64,000 nt of DNA from Massilia soli (GCF_016809835.1 NZ_JAFBIL020000004.1:186001-250000), one strand, 5' to 3'; shown: positions 1 to 9,697, numbered from the stretch's first letter. Made by a program: numbers and translations. The notes: generated by a model not told the origin, from the sequence alone.

Positions 1-447
1 GACGACCATATCGAACGCACCGAGGAGCTGTTCTCGGCCGCGCGCACCGAATTCAAGAACATGGAGTTCTTCTACTTCCACAACTGCGTGTATGACTATT
101 TGTGGAAGCACAACCGGCGCCGCAGCAGCGAGCGGTTTGCGACCTGGGACGTGCTGCGCAAATACCCGCCCGACACCAAGCTGATTTTCGTCGGCGACGC
201 GACCATGAGCCCGTACGAGATCCTGCAGCCGGGCGGCTCGATCGAGTACAACAACGAGGAAGCCGGCGCCGAGTGGCTGGCCCGCTTCTGCCATGCCTTC
301 CCGAAATTTGTCTGGCTGAACCCCGAGCCGGAAGCGGCCTGGCATTATCGGCAGTCAATTTCCGTGATCCTGCAGATCATGAATCACCGGATGTTCCCGC
401 TGACCATCGAAGGGCTGGAACGGGCCATGCGCCTGCTCAGCAAGTAA
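1..447 (+). CDS. VWA-domain (CoxE-like) protein, C-terminal fragment
   Basis: This is the last 148 codons of a gene whose 5' end lies outside the window; the frame is open from base 1. The fragment resembles the C-terminal part of the von Willebrand factor A proteins of the CoxE-like family (FEYFYFHN-like strand followed by IFVGDATMSPYEI). These proteins often sit next to MoxR-type AAA ATPases and are thought to act as metal-dependent chaperones, but the MIDAS metal site would lie upstream and cannot be checked. A REP-like hairpin follows the stop codon. The family assignment is from recognition of the sequence, not a search. Confidence 0.75.
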   Translation, partial: DDHIERTEELFSAARTEFKNMEFFYFHNCVYDYLWKHNRRRSSERFATWDVLRKYPPDTKLIFVGDATMSPYEILQPGGSIEYNNEEAGAEWLARFCHAFPKFVWLNPEPEAAWHYRQSISVILQIMNHRMFPLTIEGLERAMRLLSK

Positions 448-485
448 GGGCCCGCCGCTCCCGCGAAGGCGGGAACGACGGGGCC
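448..485. repeat. REP-like hairpin after the VWA gene
   Basis: An inverted repeat, TCCCGC (459-464), loop GAAG, GCGGGA (469-474), is flanked by imperfectly complementary GC-rich arms and followed by ACGACG. The same TCCCG...CGGGAACGAC pattern recurs at 24471-24536, so this is a dispersed palindrome rather than a dedicated terminator. It could still stop transcription out of the VWA gene. Confidence 0.6.
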
Positions 486-570
486 TTTGCCGCACTCGAA
501 TCGTGCGCCCCCCTCGCTCTTGTAGAATCGGCAAGCGTCAAAAACGCGCAACGAACTCAACAAGGACACC

Positions 571-1749
571 ATGCCGGAATTGCTCACAATTCTCACCAAC
601 CTGTCCTGGCCGGTTGCCATCTGCCTGGCATGGCTCGCTGGCGAATTCGGCCATCGCCTGACCGGGCTGCCCAAAATTACTTTCTACGGCATCATTGGCT
701 TCGCGCTCGCCAGCTCGCAGATCGGCGTGCTGCCGGCGCGCGGCGACGGCCCGGTGCTGCTGCTTGCCGACGTCGCCTTCGGCCTGATCCTGTGTGAACT
801 CGGCTACCGCATCAACCTGCGCTGGCTGCGCACCAATCCTTGGTTCGGCGTGGCCGGGCTGGCCGAAGCCGCCCTCACCTTCGTGGCCGTGTACCTCGTC
901 GCGATGGCCTTCGGCACCTCGATCATGGCCGCGATGATGCTCGCCTCGCTGGCCATGTCGACCTCCCCCGCCACCGTGATCCGCGTCGTCAACGAGCTGC
1001 GCAGTTCCGGGCAGGTCACCGAGCGCGTGCTGCACCTGTCGGCGCTGAACTGCGTGCTGGCGGTGTTCACCTTCAACATCATCGTCGGCTTCTGGATCTT
1101 CAACACCTCCGACGACATCGGCGACGCCATCCTGAGCAGCATGGCGGCGCTGGCGATATCGGCCGCCACCGGGGCGTTCTTCGGCGTTGCCGTCCCCGCG
1201 CTGCTGCGCCGGCTCGGCAACGTGTCGCAGGACGCCACGGTCGCCTTCGCGCTGGCCGTGATCCTGCTGGTCACCATCAGCTACACCGCGCAGCTGTCGC
1301 CGGTGGTCGCCACCCTGGTGTTCGGCCTGACCGCGCGCCACCGCCGCATCGCCTTCAGCCAGGCGCAGCGCAACTTCGGCGCGCTGGGCGAACTGCTGAC
1401 AGTGCTGCTGTTCGTGTACGCCGCCTCGCTGCTGGACTGGCGCGACATCGTCGCCGGCGGCGCGCTGGCCGTTGCCGTCGTCGCCGTCCGGCTGGTCACC
1501 AAAACGATGGGCGTGGCAGCGTTCTCGCACCTGTCGGGCATTTCCTGGCGCAAGGGCCTGCTGACCGGCCTCGCGCTGGCTCCGGCGTCGGTGTTCGTGA
1601 TCCTGCTGCTCGAGCATGCGCGCCAGCGCGGCGTCTACGTCGCCGCCGAGCTGCAGGCCATGGCGGCGGTGACCATCCTGCTCGAAGTCCTTGGCCCGAT
1701 CATCGTCCAGCGCGCGCTGAAGCTGGCCAACGAAGCACCGGAGTCCTGA
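571..1749 (+). CDS. CPA2-family cation:proton antiporter
   Basis: A 392-residue, strongly hydrophobic protein with about 11-12 predicted membrane segments and no soluble C-terminal domain. It looks like the membrane module of CPA2 (Kef/NapA-type) Na+ or K+/H+ exchangers: an early amphipathic [13 protein letters not shown] stretch, then [14 protein letters not shown], and a discontinuous-helix region with [12 protein letters not shown]. The usual TrkA-N/RCK regulatory domain of KefB/KefC is missing, so gating by glutathione or NAD is not expected. The downstream ybdK-like gene starts 1 nt after its stop, suggesting a two-gene operon. The transported ion cannot be told from the sequence. Confidence 0.8.
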   Translation: MPELLTILTNLSWPVAICLAWLAGEFGHRLTGLPKITFYGIIGFALASSQIGVLPARGDGPVLLLADVAFGLILCELGYRINLRWLRTNPWFGVAGLAEAALTFVAVYLVAMAFGTSIMAAMMLASLAMSTSPATVIRVVNELRSSGQVTERVLHLSALNCVLAVFTFNIIVGFWIFNTSDDIGDAILSSMAALAISAATGAFFGVAVPALLRRLGNVSQDATVAFALAVILLVTISYTAQLSPVVATLVFGLTARHRRIAFSQAQRNFGALGELLTVLLFVYAASLLDWRDIVAGGALAVAVVAVRLVTKTMGVAAFSHLSGISWRKGLLTGLALAPASVFVILLLEHARQRGVYVAAELQAMAAVTILLEVLGPIIVQRALKLANEAPES

Positions 1750-1750
1750 C

Positions 1751-2869
1751 ATGCTCGAACCTTTCGCACAATCCCAACCCCTGACCTTTGGCGTGGAGCT
1801 CGAGCTGCAGCTGGTCAGCCTGGCCGACTTCGACCTCAGCGCCTCCAGCCCCGACCTGCTGCACCTGCTGGCGCGCAAGCCCTTCCCGGGCAACGTCACC
1901 CCCGAAATCACCGAGAGCATGATCGAGATTAACTCCAGCGTGCACTCGTGCTATGGGCCGCTGCTGGAAGAACTGCGCAACATCCGCGACACGCTCGTGG
2001 CCGCCGCCGACCAGCTCAATATCGGCATTGCCGGCGGCGGCACGCATCCGTTCCAGCACTGGTCGGAGCAGCGCATCTTCCCCAAGCAGCGCTTCCAGCA
2101 ACTGTCGTCGCTGTACGGCTACCTGGCCAAGCAGTTCACGGTGTTCGGGCAGCACGTGCACATCGGCTGCGCGTCGGGCGACGACGCGATGTTCCTGCTG
2201 CATTCGCTGAACCGCTACATCCCGCACTTCATCGCGCTGTCGGCGTCGTCGCCGTTTGTACAGGGCCAGGACAGCCTGTTCGACTCGGCGCGGCTGAACT
2301 CCGTGTTCGCGTTTCCAATGAGCGGGCGCGCGCCCTTCACGCTGTCGTGGGACGATTTTGCCAACGTCTACTTCGCCAAAATGGAAGCGACCGGGATCAT
2401 CAAGAGCATGAAGGACTTTTACTGGGACGTGCGGCCCAAGCCGGAGTACGGCACCATCGAACTGCGCGTGTGCGATACGCCGCTGACGGTGGAGCGGGCG
2501 GCGGCGCTGGCCGGGTACCTGCAGGCGCTGTGCCGGCACCTGCTGGAGCGGCGCGAACAGGCGCCGGTGGAGGACGATTACCTGGTGTACAACTTCAACC
2601 GCTTCCAGGCATGCCGGTTCGGCCTGGACGGCGCGATCACGCATCCGAAGACCTATGAAACGATGTCGCTGCGCGAGGATATCTTGACGACGCTGCGCAA
2701 GATGGAGCCGCACGGCGAGGCGCTCGGCAGCATGGACGCGCTGAGGCACCTGGCGCAGGTGGTGCAGGAAGGCGGCGACGCCACCTATTTGCGGCGCCAG
2801 TTCGAACAGCAGGGCAGCGCCGAGGGAATGGTCGATGCCGCGATCCGCCAGTTCAGGGGAAAGCGGTAA
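1751..2869 (+). CDS. YbdK-type carboxylate-amine ligase (glutamate-cysteine ligase 2 family)
   Basis: This 372-residue protein matches the length and motifs of the YbdK/GCS2 family, ATP-dependent enzymes that join a carboxylate (weakly glutamate to cysteine in E. coli YbdK) to an amine. Recognisable features are [10 protein letters not shown] at the N-terminus, the central histidine-rich [17 protein letters not shown], and the late [18 protein letters not shown] block that forms the nucleotide and metal site. It follows the antiporter gene by 1 nt and is convergent with a glutamine-amidotransferase-like gene. The physiological substrate of this family is poorly known, so a glutathione role should not be assumed. 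Confidence 0.88.
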   Translation: MLEPFAQSQPLTFGVELELQLVSLADFDLSASSPDLLHLLARKPFPGNVTPEITESMIEINSSVHSCYGPLLEELRNIRDTLVAAADQLNIGIAGGGTHPFQHWSEQRIFPKQRFQQLSSLYGYLAKQFTVFGQHVHIGCASGDDAMFLLHSLNRYIPHFIALSASSPFVQGQDSLFDSARLNSVFAFPMSGRAPFTLSWDDFANVYFAKMEATGIIKSMKDFYWDVRPKPEYGTIELRVCDTPLTVERAAALAGYLQALCRHLLERREQAPVEDDYLVYNFNRFQACRFGLDGAITHPKTYETMSLREDILTTLRKMEPHGEALGSMDALRHLAQVVQEGGDATYLRRQFEQQGSAEGMVDAAIRQFRGKR

Positions 2870-2933
2870 TCGAACTCCGGGCGGATCAGCCCATCAGGCG
2901 CAGCCGCGCGGCTGGGTCAACGCGACGCGACAG

Positions 2934-2965
2934 CGGCGGATGCGCCCCAAGGGGATTATCCGCCC
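2934..2965. repeat. GGCGGAT...ATCCGCC palindrome between convergent genes
   Basis: GGCGGAT (2935-2941) and ATCCGCC (2958-2964) form an inverted repeat with a further pairing GCCCC/GGGG inside. The same arms occur at 56714-56742 and, shortened to GCGGAT/ATCCGC, at 9603-9635. It lies between two convergent genes, so it may also work as a two-way transcription stop. Confidence 0.6.
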
Positions 2966-2982
2966 TACCTGGCCGCTACCTG

Positions 2983-4047
2983 TCAGAAGCGGGTCTCGCG
3001 CGCGGCGCGCAAGAACTCGTCCAGGATCGGCGTGCAATCGAGCAGGTCGACCCCGCCGGCCCGGTGGAACTCAGGGTGCCACTGCAGCCCCATCACAAAA
3101 TCGGCGCGCTGGTAGCGAATCGCCTCGACGATGCCGTCCGGGTCCGACATCGCTTCGACCGTGATATCGCGTCCCAGGTCCTTCACCGCCTGGTGGTGGA
3201 TCGAATTGACCACCGGCCGCTGCACGCGCGGGAACATCTGCCCCAGCGAGGACCCCGGCGGGAACACCACCTCGTGGCGGTGCGCGTCGTAGTCGCTGTG
3301 CACGTGCGCGCGCGCCTCCGGCACATTGGTCTCGACGTCCTGGTACAAGGTGCCGCCGAACGCCACGTTGATCAGCTGGCAGCCGCGGCAGATACCCAGC
3401 ACCGGCTTGCCGGCGTCGACGAATTCGTGCAGCAGTTCCAGCTCGTACAGGTCGCGCGCCCGGTCGCCGCTCCACTCGGGCCGGGTCGGCGTCTCTGAGT
3501 AGGTCTGCGGCGAGACGTCGGCGCCGCCCTGCAGCACCAGCCCGTCGAGATGGCGCGCGTAGTGGCGCAGCGTGATGTTGCTTGGATGGAGAAGCCCGTT
3601 GGTGTTTACCGTCGGGATCATGAAGACCAGTACATCGCGCGACATGACCCACTGCGCGATCGACTCTTCAAGGTACTGCAGGTTCTTGCTGCGCAGGCCA
3701 GTGGACCCCGGTTCCGGATGGAAGATGCGCGCCGAGACGCCGATTCGCAGGGTGCGCCGCATGAAGTCGCGGCTGAGCCGGTCGCGCATGGCGCGCCAGC
3801 GCGACGAGATGACCCTGCGCGCCAGCGCCAGCGGCGTGTCGCCCTCGCGCTGATAGCGCGGGACGCCTTCGGTGGACGGGGTGCGGTCGGCGGCGCGATC
3901 GGGCGAACGCCGGTCGGGCACGCGGGCAGCGGGCTGGCCGCTGTCAGGGGCAGGAGCGACGCGCCGTTCCGGCATCAATTCGGGTGACGGGCGAGGATCC
4001 CGGTCGGCCTGGTTCTCAGGTGGCTGCGGCTTTTCTATATCTGGCAT
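2983..4047 (-). CDS. class I glutamine amidotransferase-like gamma-glutamyl hydrolase (PuuD type)
   Basis: The C-terminal 250 residues of this 354-residue protein are a peptidase C26 / class I glutamine-amidotransferase fold, as in PuuD, which hydrolyses gamma-glutamyl-GABA. The nucleophile elbow GICRGCQ carries the catalytic Cys and MGLQWHPEF carries the His/Glu pair; QGGADVSP and NSIHHQAV are also family signatures. Unusual is the N-terminal extension of about 90 residues, rich in Pro, Asp and Arg and probably disordered. No puuA/B/C genes are adjacent, so a role in polyamine breakdown is only a guess; hydrolysis of a gamma-glutamyl amide is the safest call. Confidence 0.85.
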   Translation of the reverse strand: MPDIEKPQPPENQADRDPRPSPELMPERRVAPAPDSGQPAARVPDRRSPDRAADRTPSTEGVPRYQREGDTPLALARRVISSRWRAMRDRLSRDFMRRTLRIGVSARIFHPEPGSTGLRSKNLQYLEESIAQWVMSRDVLVFMIPTVNTNGLLHPSNITLRHYARHLDGLVLQGGADVSPQTYSETPTRPEWSGDRARDLYELELLHEFVDAGKPVLGICRGCQLINVAFGGTLYQDVETNVPEARAHVHSDYDAHRHEVVFPPGSSLGQMFPRVQRPVVNSIHHQAVKDLGRDITVEAMSDPDGIVEAIRYQRADFVMGLQWHPEFHRAGGVDLLDCTPILDEFLRAARETRF

Positions 4048-4101
4048 GCCTCAACTATATCGCGGACGAGCCCGCGCACGATTAAATTTACCTTAATCCA
4101 C

Positions 4102-4941
4102 TCACGCCGGCAGCGAAAGCAGCCTCTGCAGCGCCCCGATGAGCGCCCGGTCGGGAATCGGCTTGTCGAGCAGGCCGCGCACCCCGCAGGCGCGCGCGCG
4201 CGCGCTGTCGTACGGGTAGCTGCAGCTGACCATCAGGACCACCGCGATCCGCGCGCCGGTGTCCTGGCGCTTGATCGCGCTGCACAGCTGGTAGGGGTCG
4301 ATGCTGCTGGCGGCGGTATTGACCATTACCACCGATACCGGGGTTTCTTCGCACAGGCGCAGCGCGGCCGGGGCGCTGTCGGTCCATTCGACGCCCATGC
4401 GCCGGGTGGCCACCAGGCGCGCCAGGTGGTCGCGGAAGGCGGCGCCTTTGTCGATGATGAGGACGGCGCCGGTGGATGGCGATTTGCGCCGCATGATGTA
4501 GTCGGAAGGATCGGTCAGGTCGAGGTCCAGCCGCGGACTTCGGCGCCGTTCTGGGATGTAAGGCAGGCCGCTGGCCATGATGCGCGCCATCGCGTCGGCG
4601 CGGCGCGCGACCAGGGCGGCCATCACGGCGAACAGCTTTTCGGCAGTAACCGGGCGCGGCACGCGGGGGAAACCATGGTCCGCCAGGCACTCGCCGACCA
4701 CCAGCGCCGGATGCAGTTCGGCCATGCCGTTGGCCGGCAGCGCGGCCAGGGCATGGTAGTCGTCGCCGTTGGCGATGGTCAGGTCAGGCTCCTGCAGGCT
4801 GTCGTCGAGCAGGCGCAAGTAGGCAGGCCCGGACGGCGGCGCCTGGGCCAGCAAGGCTGCGATGCTGGCCTGCTCGCGGGGTGGAAACCCGGTCAGCCGC
4901 ACCGCGAACGGATATTTTTTCTCGTGCATATTTATAAACAC
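4102..4941 (-). CDS. protein with degenerate tandem receiver-like domains
   Basis: A 279-residue protein. Residues about 158-279 have the layout of a response-regulator receiver: VLIID at the start, a strand ending VVMVN and LLDKPI near the end. The phospho-acceptor Asp is Asn208, and the acidic pair before it is D164-K165, so only the conserved Lys260 remains; phosphorylation is not expected. Residues about 10-112 show a weaker echo of the same layout (DLTIANGDD, then RVPRPVTAEKL), suggesting a second pseudo-receiver. No DNA-binding or output domain is visible. It is divergent from parE. Met1 and Met5 are both possible starts. Confidence 0.6.
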   Translation of the reverse strand: MFINMHEKKYPFAVRLTGFPPREQASIAALLAQAPPSGPAYLRLLDDSLQEPDLTIANGDDYHALAALPANGMAELHPALVVGECLADHGFPRVPRPVTAEKLFAVMAALVARRADAMARIMASGLPYIPERRRSPRLDLDLTDPSDYIMRRKSPSTGAVLIIDKGAAFRDHLARLVATRRMGVEWTDSAPAALRLCEETPVSVVMVNTAASSIDPYQLCSAIKRQDTGARIAVVLMVSCSYPYDSARARACGVRGLLDKPIPDRALIGALQRLLSLPA

Positions 4942-5112
4942 ATAAAAACATCGGGCCTTCGCTACCTGCCATATCGTACGAATCTAACCACATTCGTGTA
5001 GGCTGGCAAGCACTTCATTCACGCCAATTTCCCATCTTTTGCCCCCTGACAAGATAGAATGCGCAAGCTAGCGACATCACGAAACGAATCACCCCTTCAA
5101 GCCTGACCAAGT

Positions 5113-7107
5113 ATGGCCACTAAAAAACCTGCATCCGACTACAGCGAATCATCCATCCGCGTCCTCAAGGGACTCGAGCCCGTCAAACAGCGTCCGGGCA
5201 TGTATACCCGCACCGAAAACCCGCTGCACATCATCCAGGAAGTGATCGACAACGCCTCGGACGAGGCGCTGGGCGGGCACTGCAAGCACATCTCGGTGAC
5301 CCAGAACGCCGACGGATCGATCACGGTGGAAGACGATGGCCGCGGCATCCCGGTCGGGCTGCACCCTGAGGAAAACGTGCCGACGGTGGAAATCGTCTTC
5401 ACGCGGCTGCACGCGGGCGGCAAGTTCGACAAGGGCTCGGGCGGCGCGTACGCGTTTTCGGGCGGCCTGCACGGCGTCGGCGTGTCGGTCACCAATGCGC
5501 TGTCCAAGCGCCTGGAGATTACGGTCTGGCGCAAGGAGCCTGACGGCACCGGCATGCACAAGCTGGCGTTCGAACACGGCGACGTGGTCGAGCCGCTGTC
5601 GTCGGTGGTGGCGCCGCGCGACGGCAAGAAGTCCGGCACGCGCGTGACCGCCTGGCCGGACGCAAAGTATTTCGACTCGCCGGAAATCTCCAGGACCGAG
5701 CTGCAGCGCCTGCTGCGCTCGAAGGCGGTGCTGCTGCCGGGCGTGACCGTCACCTTGACCAACGCCAAGACCGGCGACGTGCAGACCTGGAAGTACGACG
5801 AAGGCCTGCGCGGCTACCTCAACGAAATGCTGGCGCAGGGCAGCGGCGAGCCCTTGATCCCGGTATTCGAGGGCGCCCAGTACTCGAACGGCGAAACCGA
5901 CGGCTTTGCCGAAGGCGAAGGCGCGGCGTGGGTGATCGCGTGGACCGAAGAAGGCGCGGTGGTGCGCGAATCGTACGTCAACCTGATCCCGACGCCAAAC
6001 GGCGGCACCCACGAATCGGGCCTGCGCGACGGCCTGTATGGCGCGGTCAAGAATTTCGTCGAGATGCACTCGCTGTTGCCGAAAGGCGTCAAGTTGCTGC
6101 CGGAAGACGTGTTCGCGCGCACCTCGTTCGTGCTGTCGGCCAAAGTGCTCGACCCGCAGTTCCAGGGCCAGATCAAGGAACGCCTGAATTCGCGCGACGC
6201 GGTGCGCCTGGTATCGACCTTTTCCAAGCCGCCGCTGGAGCTGTGGCTGAACCAGCACGTCGACTACGGCAAGAAGCTGGCCGACCTGGTTATCAAGCAG
6301 GCCCAGTCGCGCCTGCGCTCGCTGCAAAAAGTCGAGAAGAAGAAATCGTCCGGCGTGGCGGTGCTGCCCGGCAAGCTGACCGACTGCGAATCGTCGGACA
6401 TCACGCGCAACGAAATTTTCCTGGTCGAGGGCGACTCGGCGGGTGGCTCGGCCAAGATGGGCCGCGACAAGGAATTCCAGGCCATTTTGCCGCTGCGCGG
6501 CAAGGTGCTGAACTCCTGGGAAACCGACCGCGACCGCCTGTTCGCCAACAACGAAATCCACGACATTGCCGTGGCGATCGGCGTCGACCCGCACTCGCAC
6601 ACCGACAGCCCGGACCTGTCGGGCCTACGCTACGGCAAGATCTGCATCCTGTCGGATGCGGACGTGGACGGCTCGCACATCCAGGTGTTGCTGCTGACCT
6701 TGTTCTTCAAGCACTTCCCTGCCCTGTTCCACCACGGCCACATCTGCGTCGCCCGCCCGCCGCTGTACCGCGTCGATGCGCCGGCGCGCGGCAAGAAGCC
6801 GATCCAGAAGCTGTACGCGCTCGACGACGGCGAGCTGGTCGCGATCGAAGACAAGCTCAAGAAGGACGGCCTGAAGGAAGGCGCCTGGAGCATCTCGCGC
6901 TTCAAGGGCCTGGGCGAGATGAACGCGGAACAACTGTGGGAAACCACGATGAACCCGGACACGCGCCGCCTGCTGCCAGTCACCTTGGGCGACTTCGCGC
7001 ACGGCGACGCCGCCGCGCGCTTCAACATGCTGATGGGCAAAGGCGAAGCCGCCGCCCGCCGCGCCTGGATCGAAGAGCACGGCAACGAAACCGAAGCCGA
7101 CATCTGA
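5113..7107 (+). CDS. parE: DNA topoisomerase IV subunit B
   Basis: ATPase subunit of topoisomerase IV, which decatenates daughter chromosomes. The 664-residue length fits ParE rather than GyrB, which in proteobacteria carries an extra insert of about 170 residues. The GHKL ATPase motifs are clear (EVIDNASDEAL, DDGRGIPVG, GGLHGVGVSVTNALS), as are the TOPRIM motifs EGDSAGGSAK and DADVDGSHI that bind Mg2+. The ATG at 5113 gives the normal short N-terminus. parC follows on the same strand after 157 nt filled by a large palindrome. Upstream, 171 nt separate it from the divergent receiver-like gene. Confidence 0.97.
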   Translation: MATKKPASDYSESSIRVLKGLEPVKQRPGMYTRTENPLHIIQEVIDNASDEALGGHCKHISVTQNADGSITVEDDGRGIPVGLHPEENVPTVEIVFTRLHAGGKFDKGSGGAYAFSGGLHGVGVSVTNALSKRLEITVWRKEPDGTGMHKLAFEHGDVVEPLSSVVAPRDGKKSGTRVTAWPDAKYFDSPEISRTELQRLLRSKAVLLPGVTVTLTNAKTGDVQTWKYDEGLRGYLNEMLAQGSGEPLIPVFEGAQYSNGETDGFAEGEGAAWVIAWTEEGAVVRESYVNLIPTPNGGTHESGLRDGLYGAVKNFVEMHSLLPKGVKLLPEDVFARTSFVLSAKVLDPQFQGQIKERLNSRDAVRLVSTFSKPPLELWLNQHVDYGKKLADLVIKQAQSRLRSLQKVEKKKSSGVAVLPGKLTDCESSDITRNEIFLVEGDSAGGSAKMGRDKEFQAILPLRGKVLNSWETDRDRLFANNEIHDIAVAIGVDPHSHTDSPDLSGLRYGKICILSDADVDGSHIQVLLLTLFFKHFPALFHHGHICVARPPLYRVDAPARGKKPIQKLYALDDGELVAIEDKLKKDGLKEGAWSISRFKGLGEMNAEQLWETTMNPDTRRLLPVTLGDFAHGDAAARFNMLMGKGEAAARRAWIEEHGNETEADI

Positions 7108-7130
7108 CAATCAATTCCCACTCGGTGAAA

Positions 7131-7252
7131 CATTCCAAAATCGGGGACAGACCACCATTTTGGAACATTCCAAAATGGTGGTCTGTCCCCGATTTTGGAA
7201 CAAAAAATGGTGGTCTGCGTGACCCGGTCTGTCCCCGATTTTGGAACATTGC
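7131..7252. repeat. large perfect palindrome with an extra broken half, between parE and parC
   Basis: The arms 7133-7165 and 7168-7200 are perfect reverse complements of 33 bp with only CA between them; each arm begins TTCCAAAATC or its partner. A third, rearranged copy of the right arm follows: AAAATGGTGGTCTG at about 7204-7217, then eight unrelated bases, then GGTCTGTCCCCGATTTTGG at 7227-7245. A lone relic of the same core, CCCCGATTTTGG, sits at 14944-14955. The structure ends about 15 nt before the parC start codon, so it would lie in any parE-parC transcript. Confidence 0.9.
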
Positions 7253-7264
7253 TGAATATATTTT

Positions 7265-9598
7265 ATGACTAGCCAAGCAAATCTTTTTGAACAAGCAACT
7301 GCGCCAGCCGGGGATGACGTCGAGACCCTGACGCTGTCGACCTTCGCCGAGCGCGCCTATCTCGATTACGCCGTGTCGGTCGTCAAGGGCCGCGCGCTGC
7401 CTGAAGTGACCGACGGCCAGAAGCCGGTCCAGCGCCGCATCCTGTACCAGATGAACGAGCTGGGCCTGGCGTCCAACGCCAAGCCGCGCAAGTCGGCCGC
7501 CGTGGTCGGCGATGTGATGGGTAAGCTGCATCCGCACGGCGACCAGTCGATCTACGATGCGCTGGTGCGCATGGCGCAGGATTTCTCGCTGCGCTATCCG
7601 CTGATCGATGGCCAGGGTAACTTCGGCTCGCGCGACGGCGACGGCGCCGCGGCGATGCGCTACACCGAGGCGCGCCTGTCGCCAATCGCCCGCCTGCTGC
7701 TCGACGAGATCGATCAGGGCACCGTCGACTTCCAGTCGAACTACGATGGCCAGCACAAGGAGCCGAAGGCGCTGCCGGCGCGCTTGCCGATGGTGCTGCT
7801 GAACGGCGCTTCGGGTATCGCGGTCGGCCTGGCGACCGAAATCCCTTCGCATAACCTGGTCGAGGTGGCGCAGGCCGCCGTGGCGATGATCAGGAACCCG
7901 AAGATCACCCACGCCGAGCTGATGGCCTTTGTCCCGGGTCCGGATTTCCCGGGTGGTGGCCAGATCATCACACCGCCGTCGCAGATCGCCGAGATGTACG
8001 GCAGCGGCCGCGGTTCGATGAAGGTGCGCGCGCGCTGGTCGATCGAGGACCTGGCGCGCGGACAGTGGCAGGCGGTGGTCAATGAACTGCCGCCGGGCTG
8101 CTCGTCGCAGAAGGTGCTCGAGGAGATCGAGGAGCTGACCAATCCGAAGGTCAAGCTGGGCAAGAAGGCGCTGTCGCCGGAACAGCTGGCGCTCAAGCAG
8201 CTGTTCCTCGGCTCGCTCGATACCATCCGCGACGAATCGGGCCGCAACGCGCCGGTGCGCCTGGTGTTCGAGCCGAAGTCGAAGAACCAGGACCAGACCG
8301 AATTCATGCTGATGCTGCTGGCGCATACGTCGCTGGAGTCATCGAGCTCGATGAACCTGGTGATGATCGGCGGCGATGGCCGCCCGCGCCAGAAGGGCCT
8401 GTCGGACATCATCGCCGAGTGGATCGAGTTCCGCTTCACGACCGTCCGCCGCCGCACCGAGTTCAGGCTCGGCAAGGTCGATGACCGCATCCATATCCTG
8501 GAGGGCCGCGAAGCGGTCCTGCTGAACATCGACAAGGTGATCCAGATCATCCGCAATTCGGACGAGCCGAAAGCCGCGCTGATCGCGGAGTTCCGCCTGT
8601 CGGACCGCCAGGCCGAGGATATCCTCGAGATCCGCCTGCGCCAGCTGGCCCGTCTCGAGACGATCAAGATCCAGCAGGAGCTGGCCGAGCTGCGCAAGGA
8701 AAAAGGCACATTGCAGGACATCCTCGACAATCCGGCGACGATGAAGCGCCTGATCATCAAGGAGATCGAGGCCGACGCCAAGCAGTTCGGCGATGCGCGC
8801 CGCACCGTGATTGAGGAAGCGCAGAAGGCAGTGGTCGAGCAGAAGGTGGTCGACGAGCCGGTCACGGTCATCATCTCGGACAAGGGCTGGGTGCGCGCGC
8901 GCACCGGCATCGGGCACGACGTGGCGCAGTTCACCTTCAAGGCGGGCGACTCGCTGCACGGTGCGTTCGAGTGCCGCACGGTGGACACCTTGCTGGCCTT
9001 CGGCGACAACGGCAAGATCTACTCGGTGCCGGTGGCGGCATTGCCGGGAGCGCGCGGCGACGGCGTACCGATCACCACGCTGGCCGACCTGTCGGGCGGC
9101 GCCGGCGGACGTCCGGTGCGCATCCTGCATTACTTCGCCGGACCGGCGAGCACACGCCTGATGCTGGCGTCGAGCGCCGGCTATGGCTTCATGGCGCAGG
9201 CTGGAGACATGGTCAGCCGACTCAAGGGCGGCAAGGCGTTCATCACCCTCGACGATGGCGCAGTGCCGCTGGCGCCGAAGCTGGTCGCCGAAAATGCCAG
9301 CGCGGTGGCGTGCTTGTCGGAGAAGGGTCGCCTGCTGGTGTTCGGCATCGACGAGCTCAAGACGCTGTCGAACGGCGGCCGCGGCGTGACCCTGATGGAG
9401 CTGGAGGATAAAGAGAACCTGCTGGCGGTGCAGCCGATTACCCAGAAGGGGGTGATCGTGACCGGCATCTGGGCGACCAAGCCGCGCGAAGTGCCGCTGA
9501 ACGCGACCGGCCTGGCGCCGCACATCGGCAAGCGCGCGCGCAAGGGCAAGGCGCTGGCGGCCAAGGTGAAGGTGCAGGGGTTGCTGGCGAACGGTTAG
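7265..9598 (+). CDS. parC: DNA topoisomerase IV subunit A
   Basis: Breakage-reunion subunit of topoisomerase IV, 777 residues. The catalytic tyrosine is Tyr133 in [12 protein letters not shown], and the quinolone-resistance region [15 protein letters not shown] is intact. The C-terminal third, with repeats such as DKGWVRAR and [14 protein letters not shown], is the beta-pinwheel that contacts DNA. The start at 7265 has no clear Shine-Dalgarno sequence; the bases just upstream are A/T-rich and follow the large palindrome, so expression may depend on that element. A strong hairpin terminator follows the stop codon. Confidence 0.96.
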   Translation: MTSQANLFEQATAPAGDDVETLTLSTFAERAYLDYAVSVVKGRALPEVTDGQKPVQRRILYQMNELGLASNAKPRKSAAVVGDVMGKLHPHGDQSIYDALVRMAQDFSLRYPLIDGQGNFGSRDGDGAAAMRYTEARLSPIARLLLDEIDQGTVDFQSNYDGQHKEPKALPARLPMVLLNGASGIAVGLATEIPSHNLVEVAQAAVAMIRNPKITHAELMAFVPGPDFPGGGQIITPPSQIAEMYGSGRGSMKVRARWSIEDLARGQWQAVVNELPPGCSSQKVLEEIEELTNPKVKLGKKALSPEQLALKQLFLGSLDTIRDESGRNAPVRLVFEPKSKNQDQTEFMLMLLAHTSLESSSSMNLVMIGGDGRPRQKGLSDIIAEWIEFRFTTVRRRTEFRLGKVDDRIHILEGREAVLLNIDKVIQIIRNSDEPKAALIAEFRLSDRQAEDILEIRLRQLARLETIKIQQELAELRKEKGTLQDILDNPATMKRLIIKEIEADAKQFGDARRTVIEEAQKAVVEQKVVDEPVTVIISDKGWVRARTGIGHDVAQFTFKAGDSLHGAFECRTVDTLLAFGDNGKIYSVPVAALPGARGDGVPITTLADLSGGAGGRPVRILHYFAGPASTRLMLASSAGYGFMAQAGDMVSRLKGGKAFITLDDGAVPLAPKLVAENASAVACLSEKGRLLVFGIDELKTLSNGGRGVTLMELEDKENLLAVQPITQKGVIVTGIWATKPREVPLNATGLAPHIGKRARKGKALAAKVKVQGLLANG

Positions 9599-9602
9599 GC
9601 AA

Positions 9603-9635
9603 GCGGATTCGGCGAAAAAGCGAAGCGTCATCCGC
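9603..9635. repeat. short GCGGAT...ATCCGC inverted repeat
   Basis: GCGGAT (9603-9608) and ATCCGC (9630-9635) with GGCG/CGAAGC-type pairing between them lie directly after parC. This is a degenerate relative of the palindromes at 2935-2964 and 56714-56742. Confidence 0.45.
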
Positions 9636-9649
9636 CAATTCGAACCAAA

Positions 9650-9679
9650 AAAAAGGACAGGCGCGAGCCTGTCCTTTTT
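9650..9679. terminator. bidirectional rho-independent terminator after parC
   Basis: AAAAAGGACAGGC (9650-9662), loop GCGA, GCCTGTCCTTTTT (9667-9679): a perfect GC-rich stem with T-tracts on both strands. It ends parC on the plus strand and the Lys/Ala-rich gene on the minus strand. Confidence 0.93.
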
Positions 9680-9697
9680 CACTTCAGCCCTCGCTCA

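Noticed and set aside
448-485. CRISPR-like repeats among the short palindromes
   Set aside because: Copies are single and scattered with no regular spacers, and no cas gene is present.
538-1920. A 460-codon open frame on the minus strand across the antiporter gene
   Set aside because: It is an antisense shadow of a GC-rich gene; its translation is low-complexity Arg/His/Gln-rich with no domain.
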